Origin: Arthonia radiata
Lineage: Eukaryota > Ascomycota > Arthoniomycetes > Arthoniales > Arthoniaceae
Direction of reading: 5' to 3'
Assembly (NCBI GenBank): GCA_002989075.1
Contig: PSQN01000015.1
Location: 1,922,001 to 1,986,000, forward strand
Length of the DNA: 64,000 bases
In this document: one piece after another, positions 22,261 to 32,719 of the stretch
Layout: every line of letters begins with the position of its first letter
Numbering within the stretch: position 1 is the stretch's first letter
Program-made: the position numbers and the translations under genes
The notes under the pieces: generated by a model
What the model saw: only the letters and a program-made list of their open reading frames with translations
Databases searched by the model: none
Told to the model about the DNA's origin: nothing

Positions 22261-25200
22261 ATGGCTTCACCGCCACCTTCTGCGACTGGCTTTGTCCGCT
22301 CAGAACCGGCGACCGCAAGACCGCGCAGTGAGAGTCGCTTCAGCAATCCCGTGAGTCGCCCGGGCACGGCAGCCAGTCTCCGGTATCCAGACGATGAGCC
22401 CAAGACCGCGGTCAAAGTCGGTGAGTGCGAAACCAAATCCTCCCGAGTTCCCTTTTCTTATTGACATGCAACGCAGCTGTACGCGTGCGACCTCCGCTTG
22501 ATTCCTCAGATCCTGGCTTCGACCTTATACCAGCTCGCTTCCGAGGCTCAACATGCCACATTCCGAATGGCAATACAATGACCGTCGAGTCCGGTTCGCA
22601 GGGAAGAAAGCTCTTTGTGTTTGATCGAGTGTTCTCGGAGAAGGAGGACCAGGAAGCAGTCTGGGAGTACGTCAGTGAGAGTGTCAACTCGTTCATTCAG
22701 GGCTATAATGTGTCTCTCATGGCGTACGGACAATCAGGGGCAGGAAAGTCTTACACGATGGGAACGGCGAGTCCTGGCGCGCAAGTGAGCGCGCAAAATA
22801 CAGGTACGCAAGACTCTGAGGAATTTGGGCATGTCGGGATGTTTTGCTGACCATCCGACAGGCATTGTGCCACGAGCAGCAGCGGCTCTCTTTGAAAAGC
22901 TTGGAGCAACGACATCATCAGCTTCGGCCCAGACGAATGGCGCTGGCTCTGGCTTGCGCCAACCGAAGAGATATTCATCCACTCCAATGATCGATGTGAA
23001 GGACCGCAATTGGCAACTGAAGGCGACCTACGTTGAGGTACAAAAGCTTTTGAAACGTCCAGCCAAGACCGCCATGCTAACCATTGTAGATCTACAATGA
23101 GCAGCTCCGCGACCTGCTCGTTCCGGACTCCGTAGCAGCTCATGAACGCCAAACAATCCAGATTCGTGAAGACTCGAAAGGCCGCATTCTGCTCACTGGA
23201 CTTCAGCAGGTACCGATCAACTCTGTCGACGATCTGCTCAATGCGCTCAACTTTGGCTCCTCAATCCGTCAGACAGATGCGACTGCGATCAACTCGAAAT
23301 CGTCAAGATCACACGCCGTGTTCTCCCTTTCTTTGATGCTCAAGAAAAACCAAGCCACGTCATCCGAAACGAAGCGATATTCGACTTCTATGCAATCTAT
23401 GAGCGGCTCTGAGAATTGGGTGACGACTGACAGCAAGCTGCACTTTGTTGACCTGGCTGGTAGTGAGCGTCTCAAGAACTCAGGCTTGACGGGTGAGCGG
23501 GTCAAGGAGGGCATCTCGATTAATGCAGGTCTCGCAAGTCTTGGAAAGGTCATTTCGCAGCTTTCGTCGAGGTCTAGTGGTGGCGGTGGTCATATTTCCT
23601 ATCGCGACTCGCGTCTTACGCGCTTACTTCAAGATTCGCTTGGTGGAAATGCTATCACATACATGGTTGCCTGTGTCAACCCCGTGGAGTTTCACCTGTC
23701 CGAGACACTGAACACCGTTCAGTATGCGCAGCGCGCACGCAATATTCAGAGCAAGCCGCAGATCCAGCAGCGAGCGGAAGACGGAGACAAACAGCTCGTA
23801 ATCGATCGGCTCCGTTCTGAGGTCGCCTTCCTGCGGGATCAAATCAGGCATTCAGACCGGTCCGAGCGAAGGAGCAACGGTGAAACGCCCGGCCGGGAGA
23901 CGAGGAACAATGCGCGCGAGAACGAGCTTCAGAATCAGCTATTGGACATTCAAGAGAGTTACAGCGCCCTCAGTCAGCGACATGCCAGACTCATTTCGGA
24001 GATCGCGCAGAGTAAAGGCAATGAAGAGGGAGGCATGCCAGCACTGAAAGGCTCACTCGCGACCACTTCACTGGACCGGCTCAAGCGTTCAAACAACTTT
24101 CAAGAAGCGGTTGAGGCTGTGGTGATGGAGTATGAGAAGACGATTCAAAGCCTGGAAGCGTCACTCTCGAACACTAGATCGTCCCTTTCTACGAGCGAGA
24201 GCAGCTTGTTGGAGCGCGAAGCTCGTCTGGTCTACTCAGAAGCTCGAACACAGCAATTGCTGCAGAGGTTGCAGAAGTCAAAGGACCGCGAGTCAAATTC
24301 TGATACGCATCTGCGTGATTTAGAGTCAAAGCTCGAGGGTGTGGCAACAGGTGAGGAGAAGCAGTTTATTGCCGTCAAAGAGCTTCGAAAGGAATTAGCT
24401 CGCGTTCGCGAGAGCGAGTCGAGCGCTGAGGAGTATATATCGACTCTCGAGGAGCGCCTTGCAGAGGCTGAGCAGGATACCGACATCATGCAACGCGAGA
24501 TCCGAAGGCTTGAGCATGTAGTGGAGCGACAGCGAACTGTGGGCAAGATGGACAGCCTTTTGCAAGAGCTTGACAATATGCGGCAAGAAGATGTCCATGC
24601 TAATGCGAATGGTGCTAACAAGCATCACGAGAGTACCACATCTGACATGTTTCATGATCGACTGGTTGCCACCACTGGAGCTCATCATCCCAATGGGGAG
24701 ATGACAGACGAAGGTGCGGAGCAAGAGTGGAAGACGTTCGGTCCCATGGAGGGTGACGATGAGGCTCCTTCACCTCTAGACACGGCTGAAAATCCTCCGC
24801 CGAGTCAGCAGCACAAGAGGCGATCCGTTGCCGCTGGCCAGGCTGAGAGCGACCGTGCACACAGCCAAGCGCAATCCAAAGCCATCGCTGACAAACTTGA
24901 AACTGTTACCATCGAACTTTTCGATCTTAAAGTTGACCACGAGTCCACTGTTTCCGAGCTGGACGACGTCTCACGCAAGTACCAGATCGCACTCAGCACC
25001 CTCGCCGAGTTACAAGACGCCATGGATGATGGGCGCGCGAGGCCCTCCTCTTTTTTAGGGGTGGATGGCTCGAGGGAGCCGAAGGAAAATGGGGTGTCCT
25101 CAGTTTCGCGTACTTTGCAGTCGGACTTATCCTCGCGTACGGAATCACCTACTTTGGTGGAACCTTCTGAGGCTGGAGCAAGCGAAAACAGCCCGGGTAA

Positions 25201-27616
25201 ACATGAAACACTGATGGATTCCGTTCGGCGACTTAAGCGGGCGAACGCTGAGAAAGACATCAACATGGCGGAGCTCAATGAGAATTTCGCGAACCTGTCG
25301 GATCAGCATCAGACTACCCTGAAGTACGTTGAGGAGCTCAAAGACGAGTTGGCGAAGATTCCGAACGTCCCGTCACCCACCGGGACGACCAGTCTGCACT
25401 CTCCTGGAGTGATCCGACGAAGTCCCAGCCAAAGCTTCCTCACCAAGGATCGCGAAAGCCGCGTGTATGCTAATCTTCGCGAGATTGCTGTCGAACATTT
25501 GATAGGCAAGCCACAGGCGGTACAGATGTTTGAGCAGAACATTAGTGCTGCCGCGACTGAGACGAAACTACGCAATGACCGGATTCAAAGCCTCGAGACT
25601 GAATTGTCGAAGGTGCGAGAGGAGATCAATGTTAAGAACACCATGATCTCCGGTCTGACACGTGAGCGCTCGGCGAGGTCAATGACCGGCTTGGACCTTA
25701 GCTTGCTTTCGTCGATGCGTGATCATGTCACGCAGAGCCAGAAGAAGATCGCGTCCCTGCTGGAAACTCGTACACAAGACGAAAGCAGTATGTCCGAGAG
25801 CGTGAAGACGCTCCAAGCAGCTTTGTCTCGTCGGGCAGCTGGTCGTGATCACATTCCTGGCGAGTTCCCTGACGCAGGTGGCGAAGATGTTCGGGGTGGA
25901 TTCAGAGAAGTCACTGCCGACTCAGGAGATACCCAAGACGAGCACATTACTGCGCTACAACGCGAAGTCTCACAATGGGAGGAGAAGCACCGCACCACGA
26001 CTGAAGCTGTGCAAAACTCAGAAGCGCAACTACTCGCCACTGTTGCCGCGCTCGAGACGTCACTGGCCAACTCTGAAGCGCTGCATACAGAACAAGTAGC
26101 AGCCGCCAATCTACGCAACAACATGCGGTCGCCGAACTCGTCGATCGATTTCGAAGCCGAGAAGACGAAGCACGTAGAGCAAGTCACGGCTCTGCAAAAG
26201 GAGATTGACGGCTACAAGGCTACAAGCACTGCTCATACCGCCAAGCTTGCAGAGCTCGAGGGGTCGTACAGCAAGTTCATGAAAGAGGTTGAAGAGGAGG
26301 CCAAGGTTCGGAAGCTGACCGAGAGCGAACTGCACGTTCAGCGCGAGCGTGTCGAAGGTCTCGAGCAACAAATCGAACAGCAAAAGTCGCTGTCCGAGTT
26401 CCATCAGTCAGGGCTTCGGTCACTGGAGGATAGTCATTCGAAGGAGCTCGATGAGCTACGACAGACGCTCGCCGCACAACAGCGTCAATCCGATGCTCGT
26501 CTTACCGAACAGCTCAATAAGCATCAAGAGTCGACGTCGGCACTTCAAGAGGAACTAACGAAGGCTCACGTGGAGCTTAGCCAACTGATGCACTCCGTGG
26601 CTGTTGCGCTTGATGATCATGAAGCTGATACCTCGACGATCGAGACGCGGCTGAAGACCCTCGCTGCCGAGCGTGACACTGTCGCCAAGAGCCGCGAGAT
26701 GTCAGAGACACTTGAGAGGGCATTGCAGGAGTTGCAGTCCGCCAAGCAGATTACCATCAATCAAGACACCAGAATCAAGGAATTGAGTAGCCTCAACGAA
26801 AACACTCTCAAAGAAGTCGAGCGTGCCACAGAGAAGGAGAAGAAGTCCAGCCAGCTCGTCCAAGAGCTCGAAGAGCAGCTGAACGCTCAGTTCGACCAAC
26901 ACAAGACGACCCAAAAGCGTTTGTCATCTGCGCAGCAAGACGCCGAAAAGGCCATTGATGAGCACCGCACGCGAATGTCTGTTCTTGAGCGCGAGCTCAA
27001 CGATATGAAGCGCTCGACTATGTCCAGCGCGCAAGGCTCCCAGCGCGGCAGCCTTCAAGCCCAGGATCTCGGCCGCACGGAATCCAACGCCGGCAACTTG
27101 CGCAAGAGCAACTCGAATCAGAACCTCCCCGTCTCGCCACCGCCCATCGCGCCTCTGCCGCCCATTCCCGCTGACGTCTCCAACTCCCCTATCCCACCCA
27201 CTCCTCGCAGCCCTAAACCCTCCGACTCCTTCACCTACCCTTCCGGTCCCAGCGACGAGCAGAAAGCACTCCAAGCCAAGGTCGACGAGCAAGACAATCG
27301 CATCAAGACCATCGAGAAGCACTTGTACGCTGAGAAACAGCTCACGCAGACACTCGAGGAAGCGCTTGTGGATCTTGAGACGCAGGCGAACAAGAGCAAG
27401 AGCGACGTCGACGCGTGGAAGAAGCGATGTCGAGAGATTGAGGAGGAGGCCAGCGGGCTGCGGAAGCAACAAGGCAATATGCGGAACTCACTGCAGGCGG
27501 TTGAAGAGGAGCGAGAGAGGCGATTGCGTGCGGAGGCGGCAAGACGGCAGCTGGAGGAGCGGATGGAGCAGGTGCAGAAAAAGAAGAAGAAGCAGGGTGG
27601 TCTCAATTGCTTCTAG
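22261..27616 (+). CDS. Kinesin motor protein, probably kinesin-4 type, with very long coiled coil
   Basis: Microtubule motor of 1,729 residues. Exons 22261-22420, 22477-22803, 22862-23037 and 23090-27616 (introns 52-58 nt). The N-terminal motor domain starts at KVAVRVRPPL. Motifs are the P-loop GQSGAGKSYTMG (about residue 138), switch I NSKSSRSH (about 288) and switch II VDLAGSERLKNSGLTGERVK (about 343). HISYRDSRLTRLLQDSLGGN and LNTVQYAQRARNIQ follow, the latter being the neck junction. The rest is near-continuous coiled coil, broken by a Ser/Asp-rich stretch around 24,700-25,400 and a Pro-rich linker near 27,130-27,240. An N-terminal motor, AVRVRPPL and a long central rod fit kinesin-4/KIF4-KIF21 relatives, but the subfamily is an inference. 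The end is a basic run followed by GGLNCF. Confidence 0.93.
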
Positions 27617-28064
27617 GTGTGGGTGGTGTCGTATATGCTTCTCGACAGGCTCGATCCAGGGCGTGGGAAGAAGCGATGGATTTCCTTTCTCGGGCAGTGT
27701 CGTGGTGGATCCACAACTGCCTTCGAGGTTTTCAGGTGGCTTTCTGCTAGGCGCAGGATGAGCCATGACGTCCAGGAAGATCTGTGGATAGTATATCTTG
27801 AGTGTAACTGTATATTTCGGATGAGAGGGAGGCGTGTAATGCATGAATTAGATACCCCGTCACTTTATCAAGCATGTTCTGCTATCTCTGCTACTGTCTC
27901 CCAACACATCTGGATCACTCCTGCTTGTCATCATTCATGCAAGCAAAAAAGAAACTTCACTCCACATACCAGTCTATGTCTGTTCCCTCGCTATCTACCT
28001 CACGCTCTCCTATGCACACCGTCCTCACCCACAAATCTTGTTCAGCGCCTCTCCACCACCCACC
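27617..28064. other. Convergent spacer
   Basis: A 448-bp spacer between the kinesin and the complex I subunit, which converge. It should contain both 3' untranslated regions; no other signal. Confidence 0.45.
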
Positions 28065-29043
28065 TCACTTCGTCCGCACCTGCTTCAGCTTCCCGGGCGT
28101 ATGCACAAACTGATTCGCGTACGCCTTCGGCACAATCTTGCGCGTGTTCGGCTCCTGCACGAACCACTCGTACCCCTGCTTCTGCGCGAACCGGATCGCG
28201 TCCTCCTTCGTCTTGAAGTTCAGCTTCGTGCCCTGCACGTAGTCGCCGCTGGCCTGCCAGCCCATGAGGTGGTTCTCCCACCGGTGGCCTTTGGCGAGGA
28301 CGTCCCAGTCGAGCTGCCAGTGGTGGGAGTGCCTGGGTGGGTCAGCGGGGAGGGGTGGGAGGGTCAGCGTGGTGTGGAGGAGAGTTTGGGTGATGTGGAG
28401 GTGAGTGTGCGTGGAGGATTGGGAGGGGCAGGAAGGGGAGACGTACCAGTCCCCGGACTGGGTGGCTGTTTTGGCGGGTTGGTAGATGCTGGGGGCGTTA
28501 GCTTTTGCTTGTATTTTTGCTTGTGTCGTGTCTCCATGCTCGCTCGCGACACTGCGCGCCCTCGGAATTGCGGCGTAAGAGGGATAAAACTCACCGGACC
28601 GTCCGTCCCTGCAAATCTATCGGCGCGCCGCTCGTTACGGCTGCTGGCGCAAACTCGGTGTCCTCGCTTCCGTCCTGCACGCGCATCGGGATGGGGCTGA
28701 ATGTGCCCGTCCGGTAGTCTGCTTCCGCGACGTTGTAGTCGGGACGGGGCACATCGACCGGATCCTCGACCTCGTTGCTGATGGCGTGGGAGGGGTCGTG
28801 GGCTGGGCCGGGGCGCTCGACGGGGCGCGAGGGCGAGGCGATGGGCGTGGGCTCCGAGGGGCGCGTGAAGGGGTAGGAGGCTTGGGCTTGGTTGTCGGAG
28901 GGGGTTTTGTGGACAGCCCCGGGCTGAGATTGTTTGGTGAAGGGGTAGGGCTGGCTGGTGGTTTGGTGGCGGAGGGTTGATGGGGTGGTGGTGCGGAGGG
29001 AGGGGAGGGCGCGGCGGAGGGCGTGACGAGCGGGTGTGGACAT
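28065..29043 (-). CDS. Mitochondrial complex I accessory subunit NDUFS4/NUYM
   Basis: NDUFS4-type (18-21 kDa) subunit of NADH:ubiquinone oxidoreductase, located in the matrix arm. Exons 29043-28595, 28488-28447 (42 nt) and 28332-28065 give 252 residues. A basic, Arg/Ser-rich presequence (MSTPARHALRRALPSLRTTT) predicts mitochondrial import. A poorly conserved Pro-rich stretch follows. The NDUFS4 core begins before intron 1 and continues: RTVRIYQPAKTATQSGDW, then HSHHWQLDWDVLAKGHRWEN, LMGWQASGDYVQGTKLNFKT, EDAIRFAQKQGYEWFVQEP and KAYANQFVHTPGKLKQVRTK. Both junctions fall inside codons and restore the core exactly. It is divergent from the ATP synthase f gene, 306 bp away. Confidence 0.94.
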
Positions 29044-29349
29044 GGTGGATGCTCTGCTGGTTGGCGAAAAGCTGTAGGATGTTGGAGAGGATCAATCAGT
29101 GGCGTGGACGTGGGAAGTTTGCTGGACCACAGCGAAATGTCATTGAAGCAAGCTGAGTGGAGACGAAAGGGGACTAGCGTGAGTGGAGGCTTGGCGCTGC
29201 AGACCTCTTCGCTGAAGCTGTTCGGATGAGCTTTAGGATCAGGAACTCTCTCCGCTCCTTTGACATAGTCATCAAGCTCTTGATGTAAGTACCAGATTTA
29301 GCACGCGTCAATTCTTGATTAGCTAACAGCTGTCGCTTCAGCCTCCACG
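29044..29349. promoter_or_regulatory. Bidirectional promoter of two respiratory-chain genes
   Basis: Only 306 bp separate the start codons of NDUFS4 (minus) and ATP17 (plus). Any promoter elements for both must lie here, so shared control of the two OXPHOS genes is likely. I could not pick out a specific factor site with confidence. Confidence 0.55.
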
Positions 29350-29982
29350 ATGTCTCTCATCTTTCGACGCGGCATCTCCTCCCTGGTCCCGCCAAAGGTA
29401 CGGACACCGATGTTCTCGGCTATGCTGGCAGCCATAGTCCCTTCTACTTGAGGCATTCGCTGACGATAACCCACAGATTGCTTCGCCAAGTGTGAGTACA
29501 CCAGCTTCCCTCTTGCGGCCGCCAAACATGCCGAGCAGCCTCCTTCGCCAACATCAGAAAACGCGGGCCGATCGAATGCGACGCGGCTTGCTGCCGCACA
29601 AATCTCTGACATATACCCCAGGGCATCGGTGCAGCAGGTGATGCGAAGCGCATGCAGAGACTAGTCAAGTTCTACGAGCGACTCCCCCGAGGTCCGGCAC
29701 CTGAGCCCTCCGGCGCTGGCCCGATTGCGTGGTACCGGAAGAGATACTTTGGCCAGAATGCGTCGGCAGCACGTATGTGAACGATCAGTGGTATGAAGTG
29801 GGACGGACAAAGGGGCTAACATCATGGTCACTATAGCAATAGCACACATCATTGGCTTGTTCCTATTGATCGGCTATGGACAGGAGTATTACTTCCACTT
29901 GAGTATGCTTTGGCCATTGGAAGGCGATATAAGACCGGAACACTAATAACGAATAGGACATCACAAGAACAACGCGCACTAG
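29350..29982 (+). CDS. ATP17: Mitochondrial F1Fo-ATP synthase subunit f
   Basis: Small membrane subunit f of the Fo sector. Five exons: 29350-29397, 29477-29491 (15 nt), 29622-29772, 29837-29902 and 29957-29982, making 101 residues. The assembled protein reads as the family throughout: MSLIFRRGISSLVPPK, IASPS, GIGAAGDAKRMQRLVKFYER, LPRGPAPEPSGAGPIAWYRK, then one membrane span IAHIIGLFLLIGYGQEYYFH and the diagnostic C-terminus RHHKNNAH. The microexon encodes IASPS, matching the conserved PPKIASP stretch of fungal subunit f, which makes it believable despite its size. Four introns (54-130 nt) interrupt only 306 coding bases, so no single frame shows the gene. It is divergent from NDUFS4. Confidence 0.95.
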
Positions 29983-30574
29983 ATGATGGAAGACTATGGG
30001 AGCGGTTGCGTGTAGTCTGAAGGAGCGGCCGAAGGAGTGTCTGTACAGCTAGGACGTAGGGAAAAGCATCGCGAACAACCAGTTACACATCCCATCACTC
30101 TGGCATTTGCTTATCTTTCAATGTTGTGCGTGCTTGGTGATGATTTGCGACACGGCGCTTGCGAACGAGCATATTTGAGGCGCAGGCAATCGACATAAAC
30201 AGTAACGAACAAGCGCAAGAAGATGTGGACATGATCGACGTTGACACGATTCACTCATTTCATAGAGTCTGTTTAATGCGTTTGAAAACCATGACAATTT
30301 GCTCGAGAACGCCTTCGCTATTCACTCCTCCCCCTGAGCCCTGACAATAAGAACATTAAGAGCACATATGCTCGGGTATCATCTCCAATCGCCGTACTAT
30401 AACTGCTGCCGCTGCCATCTGATCGTTCTAACAAGATGGCCCGCTGGCATCATTGGCTATGTTTCGTTGCCGTGTGTTCGACTAGCCGACGTTGAGGCGA
30501 CCGAGGCGGACCCAGACGCGCTTTCCGCAACGGTGAATGTGGACGCAGCGCGGGATGAGGGTGAGAGTGTGGAC

Positions 30575-30746
30575 CTGAAAGTGTCAGCAATTTGAAAGGT
30601 TGACTGCAGCGTGAAGTTCGACATACTTTATGTGCATAGCTGACGTGAGGACCCATTCCGGATTTTTTGTTGTGGAGCTGTGAGGAATTTGTTGATGAAG
30701 TGGATGTAGTCGACGGATTGTGGTATGCGTTTAACGATCTGCTGGC
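30575..30746 (-). ncRNA. Candidate spliced transcript, frame unresolved
   Basis: The minus strand shows two strong intron signatures close together. An acceptor CTGCTCTTCTTGCAG ends at 30747, preceded by CTGAC. A complete 52-nt intron at 30626-30575 has donor GTATGT, branch-like CTGAC and acceptor TTTCAG. The exon between them (30746-30627) is open in more than one frame, one giving QQIVKRIPQSVDYIHFINKF before a stop. No frame joins cleanly into a recognisable protein. It could be a small unrecognised protein gene or a spliced non-coding RNA; the type given here is provisional. Confidence 0.25.
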
Positions 30747-31923
30747 CTGCAAGAAGAGCAGGTGAGCCGTGTCAGGCGGTTGAGTTAAGTAGATGAGCAG
30801 AGTTGAGTAGACAAAGCAGACGAGCAAGTTAAGTAAAGCCCAATCGTGCCAATGTTCCAGGCGCGAAGCAGGATCCCCTAACCCTTGGCAACTGCGTCAT
30901 AACAGCCATTTCCCCTGCACCTTGGCGACGCTGTGCAGCAGCAATCTCACGATGCATGGCAGGCGCAGCTCGATCGTGATAGGAAAATTGACCCCAGTTG
31001 TCCAGTGTCTCAGTTTGATTGCGGAGAAGCTCCGGATTCGTGATAGCATGTGCACGCTCTGCGCGCTTTGGTCTTCTGATGGCTGTCTTCTGCTAATGGC
31101 CCCGTGTTTAAGATTGAACTTGCAGGAACAGCTGCTTGCCTACATGCTCTTGTCTCCTTATCCCTGCTGAGTGCAATACGATGAAGGTGTTCAGGAAATG
31201 CAAACAATCGTGTTGATTAACTACCTCAATGCGGCTCCACGATGATCGGCAAGGGTGGGAACTAAATGTGTGGCGGTGCGTCATCCCAGAAGGGAATGTG
31301 TGGCGCAGTATCTTCTTTTAGGCTGTGGTGCAAATCAGAGCGTCAAGGCGTAAAGTCCCATGCCCGTGGATTGTGCTCGTCGACTCTACTTAATTGACCG
31401 CTACCGGAAGAAAGCATCGGCTTCGAATTCACATGTACCATGATGCACCAGCGTCAATGCTCTTCATTTGATGTAGCATTCATACTCGCTTGCTTTTGCT
31501 GGTTTTGTTATCTTCTGTGATGCACCGGTCGCAGGGCCCTTGGACCAGCTCTGAGCAGTTTATGAGCAACCTCTTTGCCGGCTTCATGAGCCTTTCCGTG
31601 GTCGACCACAGCCATTTGGCCATTCTACACAAAACTCCGTCCTGTGCCTGAGCTCACGCCCGGGCCTGATCGGCTCGACGTGCACAGGTGACTTAGTGAT
31701 TGTATCTTGGGGGCTTCTTTCGTGATCATGTTGTCCAGCGTCGTAAACGACCGTAGCGGCATTCATGCGTAATCAGAATCATTGCTAGCCTCTTGTCGAT
31801 GTCTATTAGTATTAGGAGAGTCAATTCACAGAACTAAAGTACTTGTCGTCCGAGATTAGTCGTGCAACGCCGGCTCGGTCCTGCGTATTCGAGTGACGGC
31901 TTACTCCACGTATATGCTCGACC

Positions 31924-31999
31924 TGTCAGAGAAGATCGGACATTCCTCTGACGGGCAGTCTCTGACATATATAAGCTGGCTTACCCGTCCCTTCACGGG
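31924..31999 (+). promoter_or_regulatory. TATA-box promoter with flanking dyad
   Basis: A perfect TATATAA lies at 31968-31974. Directly upstream is a 9-bp inverted repeat, TGTCAGAGA at 31924-31932 and TCTCTGACA at 31959-31967, a plausible factor-binding dyad. Downstream is a small potential hairpin, CCCGT (31984-31988) with ACGGG (31995-31999). It points at the short frame starting at 32072. Confidence 0.4.
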
Positions 32000-32071
32000 A
32001 AGTGTGAAAGAGCATCGTCAACGACCCACAAAGCCACATTATTAACACATCTCGCTCTTCAATCAAGCCGC

Positions 32072-32221
32072 ATGGTTAGAGCATCGGTCGCCCGACATAC
32101 AAACTGGAAAGCTCCAAATTCTCGAAAACGGATTCGTGGCCTTGTATATATCAGTAGCATGCAAGTGTGCTCACCAGTCTCAGATGTGTGGTCTTGCAGG
32201 CAGCTTCGTTCTAGTTTTTAA
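32072..32221 (+). CDS. Candidate orphan micro-ORF
   Basis: A 49-codon frame starting MVRASVARHTNWKAPNSRKR and ending CRQLRSSF. Its start lies about 100 bp downstream of the TATA box at 31968, after an A/C-rich leader. The peptide is basic and has no recognised domain. Coding status is doubtful; the only support is its position behind a good promoter motif. Confidence 0.2.
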   Translation: MVRASVARHTNWKAPNSRKRIRGLVYISSMQVCSPVSDVWSCRQLRSSF

Positions 32222-32719
32222 TGAAGAGTGGTGTTGATGAAGGTGCCGCAAAGAAGCACGCGAGCGGAGGCGTATCTGAGTCATGCAGTCTTGGCATTCA
32301 GAATCGACGTCGATGATAGCACCCACGTCTCAGATTCCGTACGCCTTTGGCAATTTCCTCACTACATCCACATCCCATAGAAACCTTTGAAGAGCGCTCA
32401 GCGATCTTCATTGAGTGTCTGCTCCCCTTATTCATCGGAGGTCCGTCTTCGCCCCTGTCGCGAATGCAGCACCATCGAACCATCAACTAATTGCAACGCT
32501 TCTAGGCTGCTTCTCACCTCAGATCTTCACTCCACGAGAGCTCAGTCACTTAAAGACCGTGGCGACAATTACTGACTGACCCGTACGCCACCTTCCCCAA
32601 CCACCGTCTCAAACATCGAACCCTCTCCGCACTTAGCCACCTTCCCGAGCTCCGAGCTTCTGCAAGAGTCCTGTTCTGACTGAGTTGCGGTCTTCGCACA
32701 AATAGATTTGAGTTGTGTT

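Larger units (their letters stand above)
29983..32719. other. Longest gene-poor stretch of the window
   Basis: About 2.7 kb between ATP17 and the gene at 32720. No protein gene is supported with confidence. Two sub-features are listed separately: a spliced-looking minus-strand transcript at 30575-30746 and a TATA-box promoter with a 49-codon frame at 31924-32221. Confidence 0.45.

Noticed and set aside
32069-32145. tRNA-like string GGTTAGAGCA near 32,074
   Set aside because: It resembles a D-arm, but no acceptor stem, anticodon loop or GGTTCGA-type T-arm is in register.
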